Shown here piece after piece: positions 10,139 to 20,760 of a DNA stretch of 64,000 nt. The position numbers and the translations under genes are program-made. The notes beneath the pieces are model-generated. The model searched no databases. It was given only the letters and a program-made list of their open reading frames with translations, and was not told the origin of the DNA. Within the stretch, counting starts at the first letter, position 1; the number at the start of each line of letters is the position of its first letter. The stretch is from an uncultured Flammeovirgaceae bacterium (GTDB taxonomy: Bacteria > Bacteroidota > Bacteroidia > Cytophagales > Cyclobacteriaceae), in contig CAKZYA010000011.1 of NCBI GenBank assembly GCA_937883755.1, forward strand, positions 1-64,000, written 5' to 3'.

Positions 10139-10954
10139 ATGACGTCTGAAATTCTAAGTAGAAAGGGAGCTAGAAAAATAGAGGAAATTCCTGATGAAGT
10201 ACTGGAGTTACTAAACCAGGGAAAAATAGAAACGGTCAACCTAACCGAATGGCTGGCTGTTGACCAAGCACTATTGGTTAAGAATACTTTTCCGGCACTA
10301 GGATTAGAAGAAACTGTGCAGCCTCTGAAGGAAGAGTTAGCTCTTCAAAAAAAGCCATCGACCATGAGCTCAGTAAAGTTGGTTGGTGAGGGTGTATATC
10401 GTTCAAGTCAAGAAAAAGGAAATACCGAAATTATTTTTCAAAATCTCTCTCAGCACTCTTCTGATACAATACGCTGCTACGCACCATTTCTGATAGCTTT
10501 AAATAATAGTTATCAGATAGAAGAAAAGCTCAACCGACTAAAGCCACTCGTAGCTGATAAGCATTTTGGTGTCCGGGAAGTAGTTTGGATAGCTATACGT
10601 CCGGTTATCACTCAGGAATTAAATCACTCCATTGAATTACTGAGCCATTGGACAAACAGTGAAGATGAAAATATAAGAAGGTTTGCGTCTGAGGTTACCC
10701 GTCCCCGGGGAGTCTGGTGCAAACACATTGAAAGTTTGAAGGAAAACCCTGATCAAGGACTGCCCATCTTGGAACCACTAAAGGCAGATTCATCAAAGTA
10801 CGTGCAAGACAGTGTAGGCAATTGGCTGAACGATGCCAGTAAATCAAAACCTGAATTTGTAGCTCAGCTCTGCGACCGATGGCAAACAGAGTCACCTAAG
10901 AAAGAAACCGCCAAAATTATAAAGCGAGCCCGAAGAACCATTGATAAGAAGTGA
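10139..10954 (+). CDS. DNA alkylation repair (AlkC/AlkD-like HEAT-repeat) protein
   Basis: LSRKGARKIEEIP start, HEAT-like helical repeats, FASEVTRPRGVWCKHIESLKENPDQGLPILEPLKADSSKYVQDSVGNWLNDASK. Confidence 0.75.
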   Translation: MTSEILSRKGARKIEEIPDEVLELLNQGKIETVNLTEWLAVDQALLVKNTFPALGLEETVQPLKEELALQKKPSTMSSVKLVGEGVYRSSQEKGNTEIIFQNLSQHSSDTIRCYAPFLIALNNSYQIEEKLNRLKPLVADKHFGVREVVWIAIRPVITQELNHSIELLSHWTNSEDENIRRFASEVTRPRGVWCKHIESLKENPDQGLPILEPLKADSSKYVQDSVGNWLNDASKSKPEFVAQLCDRWQTESPKKETAKIIKRARRTIDKK

Positions 10955-11601
10955 TTGTATATTTCATCAGTGGATTAGGAGCCGATGAGCGGGCGTTTCG
11001 GTATATTCGGTTACCAGAAGTAGAAACCCGCTTCATTCACTGGGTACCGCCCCAAAGGCAAGAGACTCTTCAACAATACGCATCCCGCTTACTTGATCAG
11101 ATTGATACAAACCAATCAGTGGTGTTGGTGGGTCTATCTTTTGGGGGGATTGTGGCGCAAGAGCTGGCGAATATGATTGACTGTACGCAATTATTTTTAA
11201 TTTCTAGTGTGAAGCACCCAAAAGAGCTTAGTCCGCTTTTACAAGTTATTAAACATATTCGAATATACAAATTACTACCTTTTCCCTGGGTAAAGCCAAT
11301 TTTAAGCTACGTGGCTCCTTATTGGTTCAATGCTGTATTAGATCGGCAACGAACCTTGCTTAGAAGCGTAATTAATGACACTGATAATCAGTTTGCTCAG
11401 TGGGCTATTAAAACCATTATGCAGTGGGAAGGAGAACCTTCTCAGACTCCGGTAGTACATTTACATGGCAACCAAGATCGCATTTTTCCTATCCGTTACA
11501 TACAAAACTGTATTGCGGTAGAAGGAGCAGGTCACTTCATGGTAGTTACCCACGCGAAGAAGATAAGCAAGCTGATACATAAATACTTAAACCAGCAATA
11601 A
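10951..11601 (+). CDS. Alpha/beta hydrolase
   Basis: VYFISGLGADERAF, VVLVGLSFGGIVAQELA nucleophile elbow, HLHGNQDRIFP, GAGHFMV; GTG start overlapping the upstream stop (GTGA). Confidence 0.85.
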   Translation: MIVYFISGLGADERAFRYIRLPEVETRFIHWVPPQRQETLQQYASRLLDQIDTNQSVVLVGLSFGGIVAQELANMIDCTQLFLISSVKHPKELSPLLQVIKHIRIYKLLPFPWVKPILSYVAPYWFNAVLDRQRTLLRSVINDTDNQFAQWAIKTIMQWEGEPSQTPVVHLHGNQDRIFPIRYIQNCIAVEGAGHFMVVTHAKKISKLIHKYLNQQ

Positions 11602-11603
11602 TC

Positions 11604-11972
11604 ATGAGTATGGAAGAACGTCACTGTCTGGAATGCGATACTCCTCTGCGCGGGCGTATGGATCAGAAGTTCTGCTCCGATCAGTGTCGCAACAGTTATC
11701 ATAACCGCCAAAATAGTGATGCCAATAAACTGATAAGAAATATTAATAATGCGCTACGAAAAAATCGACGCATTTTAGCTGAACTTAACCCAAATGGAAA
11801 AGCGCGAGTTCGCCGCGATGTACTAGCCCGAAAAGGTTTTAACTTCAATTATTACACCAACATCTATCAAACCAAAAGCGGCACTACTTACTATTTTTGC
11901 TACGATCAGGGCTACATCATTTCTGATGAAAAGTACTTCACACTAGTAAAAAAAGAAGAATACATTGACTAG
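11604..11972 (+). CDS. Zinc-ribbon hypothetical protein
   Basis: CLECDTPLRGRMDQKFCSDQCRNSYHNRQN Cys motif; 122 aa. Confidence 0.75.
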   Translation: MSMEERHCLECDTPLRGRMDQKFCSDQCRNSYHNRQNSDANKLIRNINNALRKNRRILAELNPNGKARVRRDVLARKGFNFNYYTNIYQTKSGTTYYFCYDQGYIISDEKYFTLVKKEEYID

Positions 11973-12024
11973 TTTTTTATACAGCTTGTTATTTTCTCAG
12001 TAATAAAATATGCTATAAAGAATA

Positions 12025-12072
12025 CTATCTTACTTGGTAAGATAGACGAACGCTTTTTATCGAAAAAGTGTT
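12025..12072. terminator. Tandem inverted repeats downstream of the zinc-ribbon gene
   Basis: CTATCTTAC-TTG-GTAAGATAG (12025..12045) then AACGCTTTTT-ATCG-AAAAAGTGTT (12049..12072, one G:T pair). Confidence 0.45.
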
Positions 12073-12577
12073 ATAGAAGTGGTTGTATAAATTCAGCAAA
12101 AAATAATTTTCATCTTGATTTAAGTAAGAGTTCATTTTTTAATTTTACTCTTCTTATTAACATTTTTTATTACATAAGTTATATTTTAATAAATACTTTG
12201 TTTTCTGCTGAATTTTTATGAAATTTAGAACTGAAAAGAGTTATATCTGAAAAATAAGTTATAGAACAGATTTTTTGTTATACTCTATTATTTACAGCAT
12301 TTTTCAGTATTAGGATTTTATAAGGGCAAAGTCGCTTGCCTAAGTTTCAAGTAAGGGGGTACCAGTGAAATTAATACTTCCCACCTCCTTTTTCTAGTAA
12401 TGTACTGTTTTCCGTTTTACGGAATGAATAGTATTAATGGTTAGCAAGTTATTTGCAACCATCTCAGTAACTGTGTAAAATATCAATTTATATGAATAAA
12501 TAAATAATATTTGATATTTTATAGAGTTATACTATAGAGTACACACTCACAAAACATATACTTATCTAGAATTACCT

Positions 12578-13729
12578 ATGAAAAAAACGATCCAGGGAAC
12601 GCTAATTACAATGTTATCGGTTGCATTGACTGCGATTAGCTGTGCCGAAAAGACTCAAATCATTACTACCGAAGAGGTTCAGAATCTGCCCGTTACTCAG
12701 ATTTTAATGCGGGATACTACCCTCCAACGGGAGTACGTTGCTGATATTCAGGCAATACAAAATGTTGAGTTGCGTGCTCGGGTTCCTGGTTTTTTGGAAA
12801 GAATATACGTCGATGAAGGACAGGAAGTAAAGAAAGGACAATTACTATTTAAGATAAACGATGAAGAATATAAAGCTGAATTAGCGAAAGCGAAAGCTTA
12901 TCTACAAAATACCATTGCTGAGGCTAAGGCAGTAGAGTTAGAAGTTGACCGCCTGAGAGTGCTGGTCGACAAGAATGTAATTTCTAAAACCGAATTGGAT
13001 GTAGCTCTGGCTAGGCACGATGCGGTAAAAGCTCGTATTGCTGAAGCCCGATCTGCCGAGACTAACGCTACCATGCGAGTTTCTTACACTAGTATCCGGG
13101 CTCCCTTTGATGGAATTATCGACCGTATTCCTCTAAAAACCGGGAGTTTAATTGAGCACGGCACATTATTAACTACTGCTTCGGATGTGAGCAACGTATT
13201 TGCCTATTTTTATGTATCAGAAAGTGAGTACTTGCAGTACATGAAAACCCGCGGGAATCCTGAAGCCAATTCAAATGAAGTACAACTTGTGTTAGCCGAT
13301 GGTTCTAATTACCCGCATACTGGTAAGATAGAGACGATGGAAGGAGAGTTTAAAGCCAGCACTGGTTCTATTGCTTTCCGGGCTCGCTTTCCTAATCCCG
13401 AGAAAATTCTAAAGCACCGAGCCACCGGGCGTATCAGTCTGTCCAGCACTATTGAAAATGCCGTGATTGTTCCCCAAAAATCGGTATTTGAAATACAGGA
13501 CAAGAATTATGTATTTATAGTCGACTCCCTCAATCAGGTGACTATGCAAAACTTCGTTCCGAAGACTCGCTTCTCTCATTACTACATAGTAGAGTCTGGT
13601 TTAAAGCCTGGCGATCGTATTGTGTTTGAAGGAATCCAGGATCTTCAAGAAGGCATGCAGATTGAACCTCAGCATGTAGGCTTGGATAGTATCATTGCCA
13701 TGACCAGGCAAGAGGCAGAGTTATTGTAG
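12578..13729 (+). CDS. Efflux RND transporter periplasmic adaptor subunit
   Basis: Lipoprotein signal (ALTAISCAEK), RARVPGFLERIYVDEGQEVKKGQLLFKIN, TSIRAPFDGIIDR barrel-sandwich motifs; followed by RND pump and TolC-like gene. Confidence 0.95.
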   Translation: MKKTIQGTLITMLSVALTAISCAEKTQIITTEEVQNLPVTQILMRDTTLQREYVADIQAIQNVELRARVPGFLERIYVDEGQEVKKGQLLFKINDEEYKAELAKAKAYLQNTIAEAKAVELEVDRLRVLVDKNVISKTELDVALARHDAVKARIAEARSAETNATMRVSYTSIRAPFDGIIDRIPLKTGSLIEHGTLLTTASDVSNVFAYFYVSESEYLQYMKTRGNPEANSNEVQLVLADGSNYPHTGKIETMEGEFKASTGSIAFRARFPNPEKILKHRATGRISLSSTIENAVIVPQKSVFEIQDKNYVFIVDSLNQVTMQNFVPKTRFSHYYIVESGLKPGDRIVFEGIQDLQEGMQIEPQHVGLDSIIAMTRQEAELL

Positions 13730-13835
13730 ATAAAGGTTTCATGTACTCGTGTGTTCGTTGAGAAACCTTCTAGATATACGAGTACAGTACAATCATGTCT
13801 TAACCACAATCAAAAGAGTCAGGAAATAAGCATAT

Positions 13836-16800
13836 ATGTTTGATATTTTCATTCGCCGACCAATTCTTTCGCTGGTCATCTCTCTATTCATAACCCTATT
13901 AGGAGCTCTTTCTTTCTTTACCCTCCCTATTGAGCTTTTTCCCGAAATCGCCCCACCTTCAATAAAGGTACGCGCTAAATATCGTGGTGCCAATGCTGAA
14001 GTAGGCTCCAATACTGTAGCCACTCCGTTAGAAAAAGTGATTAACGGAGTACCCGGCATGACTTACATGACCTCAGTTTCCAGTAACCGCGGAACCAACG
14101 TCATCAAAATATTTTTTGAGGAAGGTACTGATCCTGACTTGGCCGCCGTAGAAGTTCAAAATCGTGTATCTACGGTAGTGAATGATTTGCCCGAAGAGGT
14201 AATAAAGGCAGGGGTGACCACTGAGAAACAGGTGGAAGGCTTACTGATGTATATTAACATTGTGAGTGATGATGAGACTTTAGACGAGAAGTTCATCTAT
14301 AACTTTACTGATCTCAATGTACTTCAGGAATTACGCCGGGTAGAGGGTGTCGGCTTTGCCGAAATTATGAGTACGAAAGATTACTCAATGCGAATCTGGC
14401 TGAAGCCTGACCGGATGACGGCTTACGAAGTATCTACTGAAGAAATAGTTAAGGCGATTCAGAGTCAGAATATTGAAGCGGCTCCGGGACTTACCGGAAT
14501 CAGTAATGATCGGGCACCCCAGGTGCTTCAGTATGTTTTGCGCTATACCGGAAAGTTTTATGAACCTGCCCAATACGAGCAGTTGGTGATCAGGGCGAGT
14601 GATGATGGCTCTATTTTGCGGCTTAAAGATGTAGCTGACGTAGAATTGGGTAATCTTAATTATGGTAGAATTGCCCGTACCGATGGACAGCCCTCGGCTT
14701 CTATCATGATTATTCAGCAGCCAGGTTCCAATGCGAGTGCGGTTATCCAACGAGTGAAGGAAAAACTATCCAGCTTGAAAGCGAGTACGTTCCCGCCGGG
14801 TATGGAGTATAAAATTACGTATGATGTATCCCGCTTTTTAGATGCTTCTATCAACGAGGTAGTTCGTACGCTGGTTGAGGCGTTCCTTCTAGTGTTCTTA
14901 GTGGTATTCATCTTTCTTCAAGATTTCCGCTCTACGCTGATTCCAGCTTTGGCGGTTCCAGTGGCTCTTATCGGAACACTCTTCTTCATTCAGCAACTGG
15001 GTTTTTCTATCAACCTGCTTACATTATTTGCACTGGTGCTAGCCATCGGTATTGTGGTAGATAATGCCATTGTTGTAGTGGAAGCCGTGCACGCGAAGAT
15101 GGAAGAGGAGAACATGGGAGCCAAAGAAGCTACGTTTGCTGCCATGCATGAGATCAGTGGGGCGATTATCTCGATTACCTTGGTTATGTCAGCCGTATTT
15201 GTCCCAGTAGCATTTATGTCTGGCCCGGTCGGCATATTTTATCGGCAATTCTCGCTGACAATGGCGATTGCTATTGTGATTTCAGGAGTAAATGCACTCA
15301 CCCTTACGCCAGCTCTTTGCGCCTTAATGCTTCGCAATAATCACGGTAAGGAGAAGAAAAAGAATCCACTTCAGTGGTTCTTCAATAAATTTAATAAGGG
15401 TTATAATTCCTTTGCAAATGGTTACCGAGGTAGTGTTTCATATCTAGCAGGACGACGAGTGATTACGGTGCTAATATTAGTTGTTTTTTTTGCAGCTACT
15501 TGGGGAGTAAGTAGAGTACTACCTACGGGCTTTATCCCAACTGAAGATCAGGGGATGATCTACGTAAATGTAACTACTCCAGCGGGGGCTACCGTAGAAC
15601 GCACCAAACGAGTGCTAGATGATGTACAGCGCACAGCTAACCAGATTGGAGCAGTAAGCTCGGTGTCAACTCTAGCCGGATATAGTCTCACCAACGGACT
15701 TTCAGGGGCATCATACGGAATGGGTATGATCAACCTTAAGTCTTGGGAAGAACGAGAAGAAACCATTCAGGAGATTGTTCAGCATTTAGAAGAAAAGACC
15801 AAATACATCACTGATGCTAAGGTCGCCTTCTTTTTGCCACCTACTGTACCTGGTTTCGGTAACTCCAGTGGGTTTCAGATGAAAGTACTCGACCGTACCG
15901 GAAGTGGTAATCTACCCCGTACAGAGCAGGTAACCCTCAATTTTATTGAGAAATTGATCGAGACTCCAGAAATCGCTAACGCTTACACTGACTTTGACCC
16001 GAATTTTCCTCAGTACCTAGTGCGAGTTGACCAGGATATGGCAGCTAAGAAAGGGATTACCATTAATCGGGCTATGCGAACCATGCAAACCTTGGTAGGG
16101 GGGGTGTACGTTTCCGATTTTGTGCGCTTTGGTCAGATGTACGACGTCATGATTCAGGCTTCACCCGAGTACCGTACTAAGCCCGAAGATCTGCTCAAGT
16201 TAAATATCAAGAATGACCAAGGGGAGATGGTACCTTACTCTACCTTTATTTCGATGGAACGGGTATACGGACCTGAACAACTTACCCGGTTCAATATGTA
16301 TACTTCGGCTACGGTGAAAGGGGGGGCAGCTCCTGGGTATAGTAGTGGTGATGTAATTGCCGCCATCAACCGGGTAGCCACCGAAGAACTACCTCGAGGA
16401 TATGTACATGATTGGTACGGTATGACTCGTGAGGAAGTAGGTGCGGGAGACCAGTCACTCTACATTTTCTTAATTTGTTTATTGTTCGTGTACTTACTAT
16501 TGGCAGCTCAATACGAGAGCTTCTTACTCCCTCTTCCGGTAATCTTATCATTACCACTGGGAGTATTTGGTGCCTTCTTTTCTTTGTACCTATTAGACTT
16601 ACAAAATAACATTTATGCTCAGGTAGCACTAATCATGCTGATTGGTCTTCTCGGCAAGAACGCTATTCTGATTATAGAGTTTGCCATTCAGCGGCGGCAA
16701 GCCGGATATTCCGTATTACGAGCTGCCGTAGAAGGCTCTGTAGCGCGCCTTCGCCCAATTTTGATGACATCCTTTGCCTTCATCGTCGGTCTCATTCCGC

Positions 16801-17009
16801 TTTGTCTTGCTACTGGGGCTGGTGCTTTGGGGAATCGTTCTATTGGAACTGCTGCTGCCGGAGGTATGCTAATTGGAACTATTTTTGGGGTATTCATTAT
16901 TCCGGGATTGTACGTACTGTTTGCTTCATTTGTAGGCAAGAAGCACGATAAGAAAACGTATCGTCCGGAACCCAAGCCAGAGATAGATATGACTCTTTCT
17001 AGCAACTAA
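13836..17009 (+). CDS. Efflux RND transporter permease (HAE1/AcrB-like)
   Basis: 1057 aa; MFDIFIRRPILSLVISLFITLLGALSFFTLPIELFPEIAPP, GIVVDNAIVVVEAV, GLLGKNAILIIEFA. Confidence 0.97.
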   Translation: MFDIFIRRPILSLVISLFITLLGALSFFTLPIELFPEIAPPSIKVRAKYRGANAEVGSNTVATPLEKVINGVPGMTYMTSVSSNRGTNVIKIFFEEGTDPDLAAVEVQNRVSTVVNDLPEEVIKAGVTTEKQVEGLLMYINIVSDDETLDEKFIYNFTDLNVLQELRRVEGVGFAEIMSTKDYSMRIWLKPDRMTAYEVSTEEIVKAIQSQNIEAAPGLTGISNDRAPQVLQYVLRYTGKFYEPAQYEQLVIRASDDGSILRLKDVADVELGNLNYGRIARTDGQPSASIMIIQQPGSNASAVIQRVKEKLSSLKASTFPPGMEYKITYDVSRFLDASINEVVRTLVEAFLLVFLVVFIFLQDFRSTLIPALAVPVALIGTLFFIQQLGFSINLLTLFALVLAIGIVVDNAIVVVEAVHAKMEEENMGAKEATFAAMHEISGAIISITLVMSAVFVPVAFMSGPVGIFYRQFSLTMAIAIVISGVNALTLTPALCALMLRNNHGKEKKKNPLQWFFNKFNKGYNSFANGYRGSVSYLAGRRVITVLILVVFFAATWGVSRVLPTGFIPTEDQGMIYVNVTTPAGATVERTKRVLDDVQRTANQIGAVSSVSTLAGYSLTNGLSGASYGMGMINLKSWEEREETIQEIVQHLEEKTKYITDAKVAFFLPPTVPGFGNSSGFQMKVLDRTGSGNLPRTEQVTLNFIEKLIETPEIANAYTDFDPNFPQYLVRVDQDMAAKKGITINRAMRTMQTLVGGVYVSDFVRFGQMYDVMIQASPEYRTKPEDLLKLNIKNDQGEMVPYSTFISMERVYGPEQLTRFNMYTSATVKGGAAPGYSSGDVIAAINRVATEELPRGYVHDWYGMTREEVGAGDQSLYIFLICLLFVYLLLAAQYESFLLPLPVILSLPLGVFGAFFSLYLLDLQNNIYAQVALIMLIGLLGKNAILIIEFAIQRRQAGYSVLRAAVEGSVARLRPILMTSFAFIVGLIPLCLATGAGALGNRSIGTAAAGGMLIGTIFGVFIIPGLYVLFASFVGKKHDKKTYRPEPKPEIDMTLSSN

Positions 17010-17095
17010 TCCTAATCAAAATTTGGAAATAGGGAGGTGTATAGCGTGTCATCAGTGAGCGCACTGCACAATTTACTGATAGTATAAATTTTTAT

Positions 17096-18514
17096 ATGCC
17101 CGTTCAACAGATACTGATCAAATCGATTTATGGCCTTATTTTTTTGGCTATTGTTAGCAGTTGTAAAATCACTGAGCCTCAAATACCATCACTAACTCCA
17201 ATGCCCTCAGCATTTGAGGGTAGTACTGACTCGGTAAGTATTGGAGATATTTCCTGGCAAGACTTTTTCTCAGACCCGTATTTGGTAGCATTGATTGATA
17301 CGGGTATTAATCATAACCTGGATCTGAAGTCGGCAGTGCAGCGTATTGAAATTGCCCGAACTGAATACGATATTCGTCAGGGAGCACTGTTGCCCTCATT
17401 AGATGCCCGCTTCCGAGCCCGGTCAGGTGAGGCTCTTAGAAATAATGTACTGAGAGGGACAATTAACGGCGATCAGAATGGAGATGCTCAGCGAGAAAAC
17501 TATTTTTTAGGATTTCAAAGTACCTGGGAAGCTGATTTGTGGGGAAAACTGAGAAGCCGGAGAGAAGCAGCCTACGCCCGTTTCTTGGCTACTGAGAAAG
17601 GTAAGCACTTAGTCACTACGGCTTTAGTAGCCGAGATTGCTCGGTTATATTATGAGTTACTAGGGTTGGATTATGAGCTAGAAACCATTAGAAAAAACAT
17701 TGCGCTACAGGAAGTTGGGCAGGAAGTCATTCAGATTCAGAAATTGGGCGGACGGGCTACCGAACTAGCTGTGCAGCAGTTTCAGGCGCAACTATTGGGT
17801 ACCCGAAGTCTTCAGTACGAGCGACAGCAGCGGATTGTAGAAGTAGAAAATCAGCTAAACTTACTGTTAGGTCGCTACCCTCAACCAATTGAACGAGGCG
17901 ATTCTATTCTCAACCAGAGGTTACCCGAATTTGTTGAAGCGGGGATACCCTCCAATTTAATTCGCCGCCGCCCCGATATTCAGCAAGCAGAACTAGTGTT
18001 GACCGCAGCTCGAGCTGATGTAGATGCTGCTAAGGCTGCATTTCTACCGTCGCTTACCCTTACACCCTACTTGGGGTTTCAAACGCAATCATTCCCCTCT
18101 TTATTTACCACCCCTGAGTCATTAATATTGGGAATGCTAGGAGGTGTCACCGCGCCAATATTTCAGCAAAGGCAGCTCAAAGCCGACTACTCACGGATGG
18201 TAGCTCAAAATTTTCAAGCATTTTATAATTATCAGCAGTCAATCCTAACGGGCTATCAGGAAGTGCTCACTAGTTTACAGCGGGTAGAAAATTTTAAGCA
18301 GGCTTACGAACTGCGCGAGCAAGAAGCACAAGTGTTACTCAACGCAGTAAGTACTTCCAACGATTTATTTGCGGCTGGCTACGCAACGTATTTGGAAGTA
18401 ATTACCGCTCAAGAACGAGTGTTGGAGGCGGAATTGAATATGATTAATACTCGCAAAGAAATTTTTTTAGCACTCACCTCTCTCTATCAAGCGCTGGGTG
18501 GTGGCTGGCAGTAG
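17096..18514 (+). CDS. Efflux outer-membrane lipoprotein (TolC/NodT family)
   Basis: Lipoprotein signal; FQSTWEADLWGKLRSRREAAYARFLAT, IPSNLIRRRPDIQQAELVLTAARADVDAAKAAFLPSLTL. Confidence 0.95.
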   Translation: MPVQQILIKSIYGLIFLAIVSSCKITEPQIPSLTPMPSAFEGSTDSVSIGDISWQDFFSDPYLVALIDTGINHNLDLKSAVQRIEIARTEYDIRQGALLPSLDARFRARSGEALRNNVLRGTINGDQNGDAQRENYFLGFQSTWEADLWGKLRSRREAAYARFLATEKGKHLVTTALVAEIARLYYELLGLDYELETIRKNIALQEVGQEVIQIQKLGGRATELAVQQFQAQLLGTRSLQYERQQRIVEVENQLNLLLGRYPQPIERGDSILNQRLPEFVEAGIPSNLIRRRPDIQQAELVLTAARADVDAAKAAFLPSLTLTPYLGFQTQSFPSLFTTPESLILGMLGGVTAPIFQQRQLKADYSRMVAQNFQAFYNYQQSILTGYQEVLTSLQRVENFKQAYELREQEAQVLLNAVSTSNDLFAAGYATYLEVITAQERVLEAELNMINTRKEIFLALTSLYQALGGGWQ

Positions 18515-18646
18515 CTAGTTGTCATCAAGTTGCCAAATCCTCTCGTTAAGCGTATTCAAGGCAGGTTTTTGCTTTTGTAAGCTTTATATCTCTAGAAAAG
18601 GATAGTATCTTGCCTTGCTCAGTAACGTATTATCTAATCTATTTCT

Positions 18647-20650
18647 ATGAAACTACTAACAACCAGTTTCCTGCCCATACCGGTGGCTATCCTTCTAATT
18701 TCTCCGGTGCTAGCCCAATCTAATCATTCTCTTACTTCACCGAACGGTAAAATCCAGGTGGAAATAAACCTTGGTGACCAAATTACTTTTTCCATTAATC
18801 ATGAGTCTGACCCAGTAATCACACCAACTTCCATTGCTTTAATGCTGGAAGATGAAACCTTAGGTGAGAAGCCTCGCCTTAGAAATAAAAAGACAAATGA
18901 AGTAGACGAAACTGTGGAAGCTCCTTTTTATAAACGTAGCGAAATTCGCGACCATTACAATGAACTCACCCTCAACTTTCGAGGAAATTATAGTGTGATT
19001 TTTCGGGCTTACGATGAAGGTGCTGCTTACCGATTTGCTACTAACCGAAAGGGCGAACTCACAATCAAAAACGAACAGGCTGGGTTTAGTTTTGCTAATA
19101 ACGTCCAAACCTGGGCAGCTTACGCCAATGCCGAAGATTTTAGCAGCTTTGAACCACAGTTTGAGACATCTTTCGAGAATACCTATGAAAAAGAAACTAT
19201 TTCGCAGTTAGATGACCAACGGCTAGTGATTCTTCCCACTTTGGTGGACGTGGGCAACGGTAAGAAGGTCTGCATTACGGAGGCTGATTTAGAAGATTAT
19301 CCGGGTATGTATCTCAATATACGTGGTGAAGGAAACTCATTCCAGGGAGTGTTTGCGCCCTACCCTAAAAAAGAGGAGCAAGGTGGGCACAACAACTTGC
19401 AGATGCGCGTGGTAGAACGGGAAGAGTATATCGCCAAAGTCCCAGGTCAGCGATCGTACCCTTGGAGAGTAATGGTAATCTCGGAAGAAGACAAGCAGTT
19501 AGCGGATAGTGACTTGGTGTACTTACTGGCGTCTCCATCACGAGTAGAAGACATTTCCTGGATAAAACCGGGTAAAGTAGCCTGGGACTGGTGGAATGCC
19601 TGGAACCTATACGGAGTAGATTTTGAAGCAGGAATCAATAACGAGACCTATAAGTATTACATAGATTTTGCGGCTAAACAAGGCATCGGTTACGTCATCT
19701 TAGATGAAGGCTGGAACGTAACTGGTGCAGCTGACCTGATGCAGGTAATCCCAGAGATTGATCTAGAAGAGCTGGTAGCCTACGGAAGAGATAAAGGAGT
19801 AGACATTGTACTTTGGGCGGGTTATCAGGCTTTTGAGCCCGACATGGAAAACGTTTGTCGTCACTTTTCCGAAATGGGCGTGAAGGGTTTTAAAGTTGAC
19901 TTTATGGATCGGGACGATCAGGAAGTGGTGAACTTTTACTACAAAGCAGCTGAATTGGGAGCAAAATACCAGTTGTTCATGGACTTTCACGGAGCGTTTA
20001 AACCTACTGGACTCAACCGCACTTACCCTAATGTGCTCAACTTTGAAGGGGTACATGGTTTGGAGCAAATGAAGTGGGACACTCCCGATGTAGATCAAGT
20101 AACCTACGACGTAGAAATTCCCTTCATCCGGATGGTAGCTGGCCCAATGGACTACACCCAGGGAGCCATGCGTAACGCAATCAAAGAGAATTACTATCCG
20201 GCGTTTACCGAACCCATGAGCCAGGGCACCCGCTGCCGACAGTTGGCTGAGTACGTAATCTTCGAGTCTCCCTTTAATATGCTGTGTGATGACCCTACCG
20301 CTTACGAAGAAGAACCCGAATGCACCGACTTTATTGCGGCAGTACCAACTGTCTGGGACGAAACTGTGGTACTAGACGGAAAAGTAGGCGACTACGTAGC
20401 TATTGCCCGCCGTAGTAGAGATGAGTGGTACGTAGGTGTGTTAACGGACTGGGAGGCCCGCGAAATGACGCTAGATTTATCGTTCTTAGGAGAAGAAAGT
20501 TATCAGGCAGAAGTTTTTCAAGACGGTATTAACGCCCACAAAACAGCTCAGGATTACCAAAAAACATCTATGGAAGTGCCCGACAACCATCAAATTACTG
20601 TAAAAATGGCACCTGGTGGTGGCTACGCAGCCCGGATTTATTCGGAATAG
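18647..20650 (+). CDS. Glycoside hydrolase family 97 protein
   Basis: Signal peptide; SPNGKIQVEINL, WKxxGKVAWDWWNAWNLYGVDFEAGINNETYKYYIDFAAKQGIGYVILDEGW, KGFKVDFMDRDDQEVVNFYYKAAELGAKYQLFMDFHGAFKPTG. Confidence 0.95.
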   Translation: MKLLTTSFLPIPVAILLISPVLAQSNHSLTSPNGKIQVEINLGDQITFSINHESDPVITPTSIALMLEDETLGEKPRLRNKKTNEVDETVEAPFYKRSEIRDHYNELTLNFRGNYSVIFRAYDEGAAYRFATNRKGELTIKNEQAGFSFANNVQTWAAYANAEDFSSFEPQFETSFENTYEKETISQLDDQRLVILPTLVDVGNGKKVCITEADLEDYPGMYLNIRGEGNSFQGVFAPYPKKEEQGGHNNLQMRVVEREEYIAKVPGQRSYPWRVMVISEEDKQLADSDLVYLLASPSRVEDISWIKPGKVAWDWWNAWNLYGVDFEAGINNETYKYYIDFAAKQGIGYVILDEGWNVTGAADLMQVIPEIDLEELVAYGRDKGVDIVLWAGYQAFEPDMENVCRHFSEMGVKGFKVDFMDRDDQEVVNFYYKAAELGAKYQLFMDFHGAFKPTGLNRTYPNVLNFEGVHGLEQMKWDTPDVDQVTYDVEIPFIRMVAGPMDYTQGAMRNAIKENYYPAFTEPMSQGTRCRQLAEYVIFESPFNMLCDDPTAYEEEPECTDFIAAVPTVWDETVVLDGKVGDYVAIARRSRDEWYVGVLTDWEAREMTLDLSFLGEESYQAEVFQDGINAHKTAQDYQKTSMEVPDNHQITVKMAPGGGYAARIYSE

Positions 20651-20659
20651 TAATTCTCA

Positions 20660-20720
20660 TTCCCCCTTTTCCAAAAGGGTCGCTGCGACCGACGCCCGGT
20701 GGAACCGGGTAAGGGGGATT
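20660..20720. repeat. REP-like GC-rich compound palindrome (intergenic copy)
   Basis: TCCCCCTT.../...AAGGGGGA outer repeat with internal CCCTTTTCCAAAAGGG, GGTCGCTGCGACC and CCCGGTGGAACCGGG hairpins. Related sequence at 48938..48988. Confidence 0.65.
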
Positions 20721-20760
20721 TTCAGCAAGTACAATCTTACCTTTGTAAATAACCTGTCTT

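Noticed and set aside
14385-14750. Antisense 121-aa ORF in the RND pump gene (and others at 14714, 14990, 15560, 16366, 16688)
   Set aside because: Lie wholly opposite conserved RND coding sequence and show no recognisable domain.
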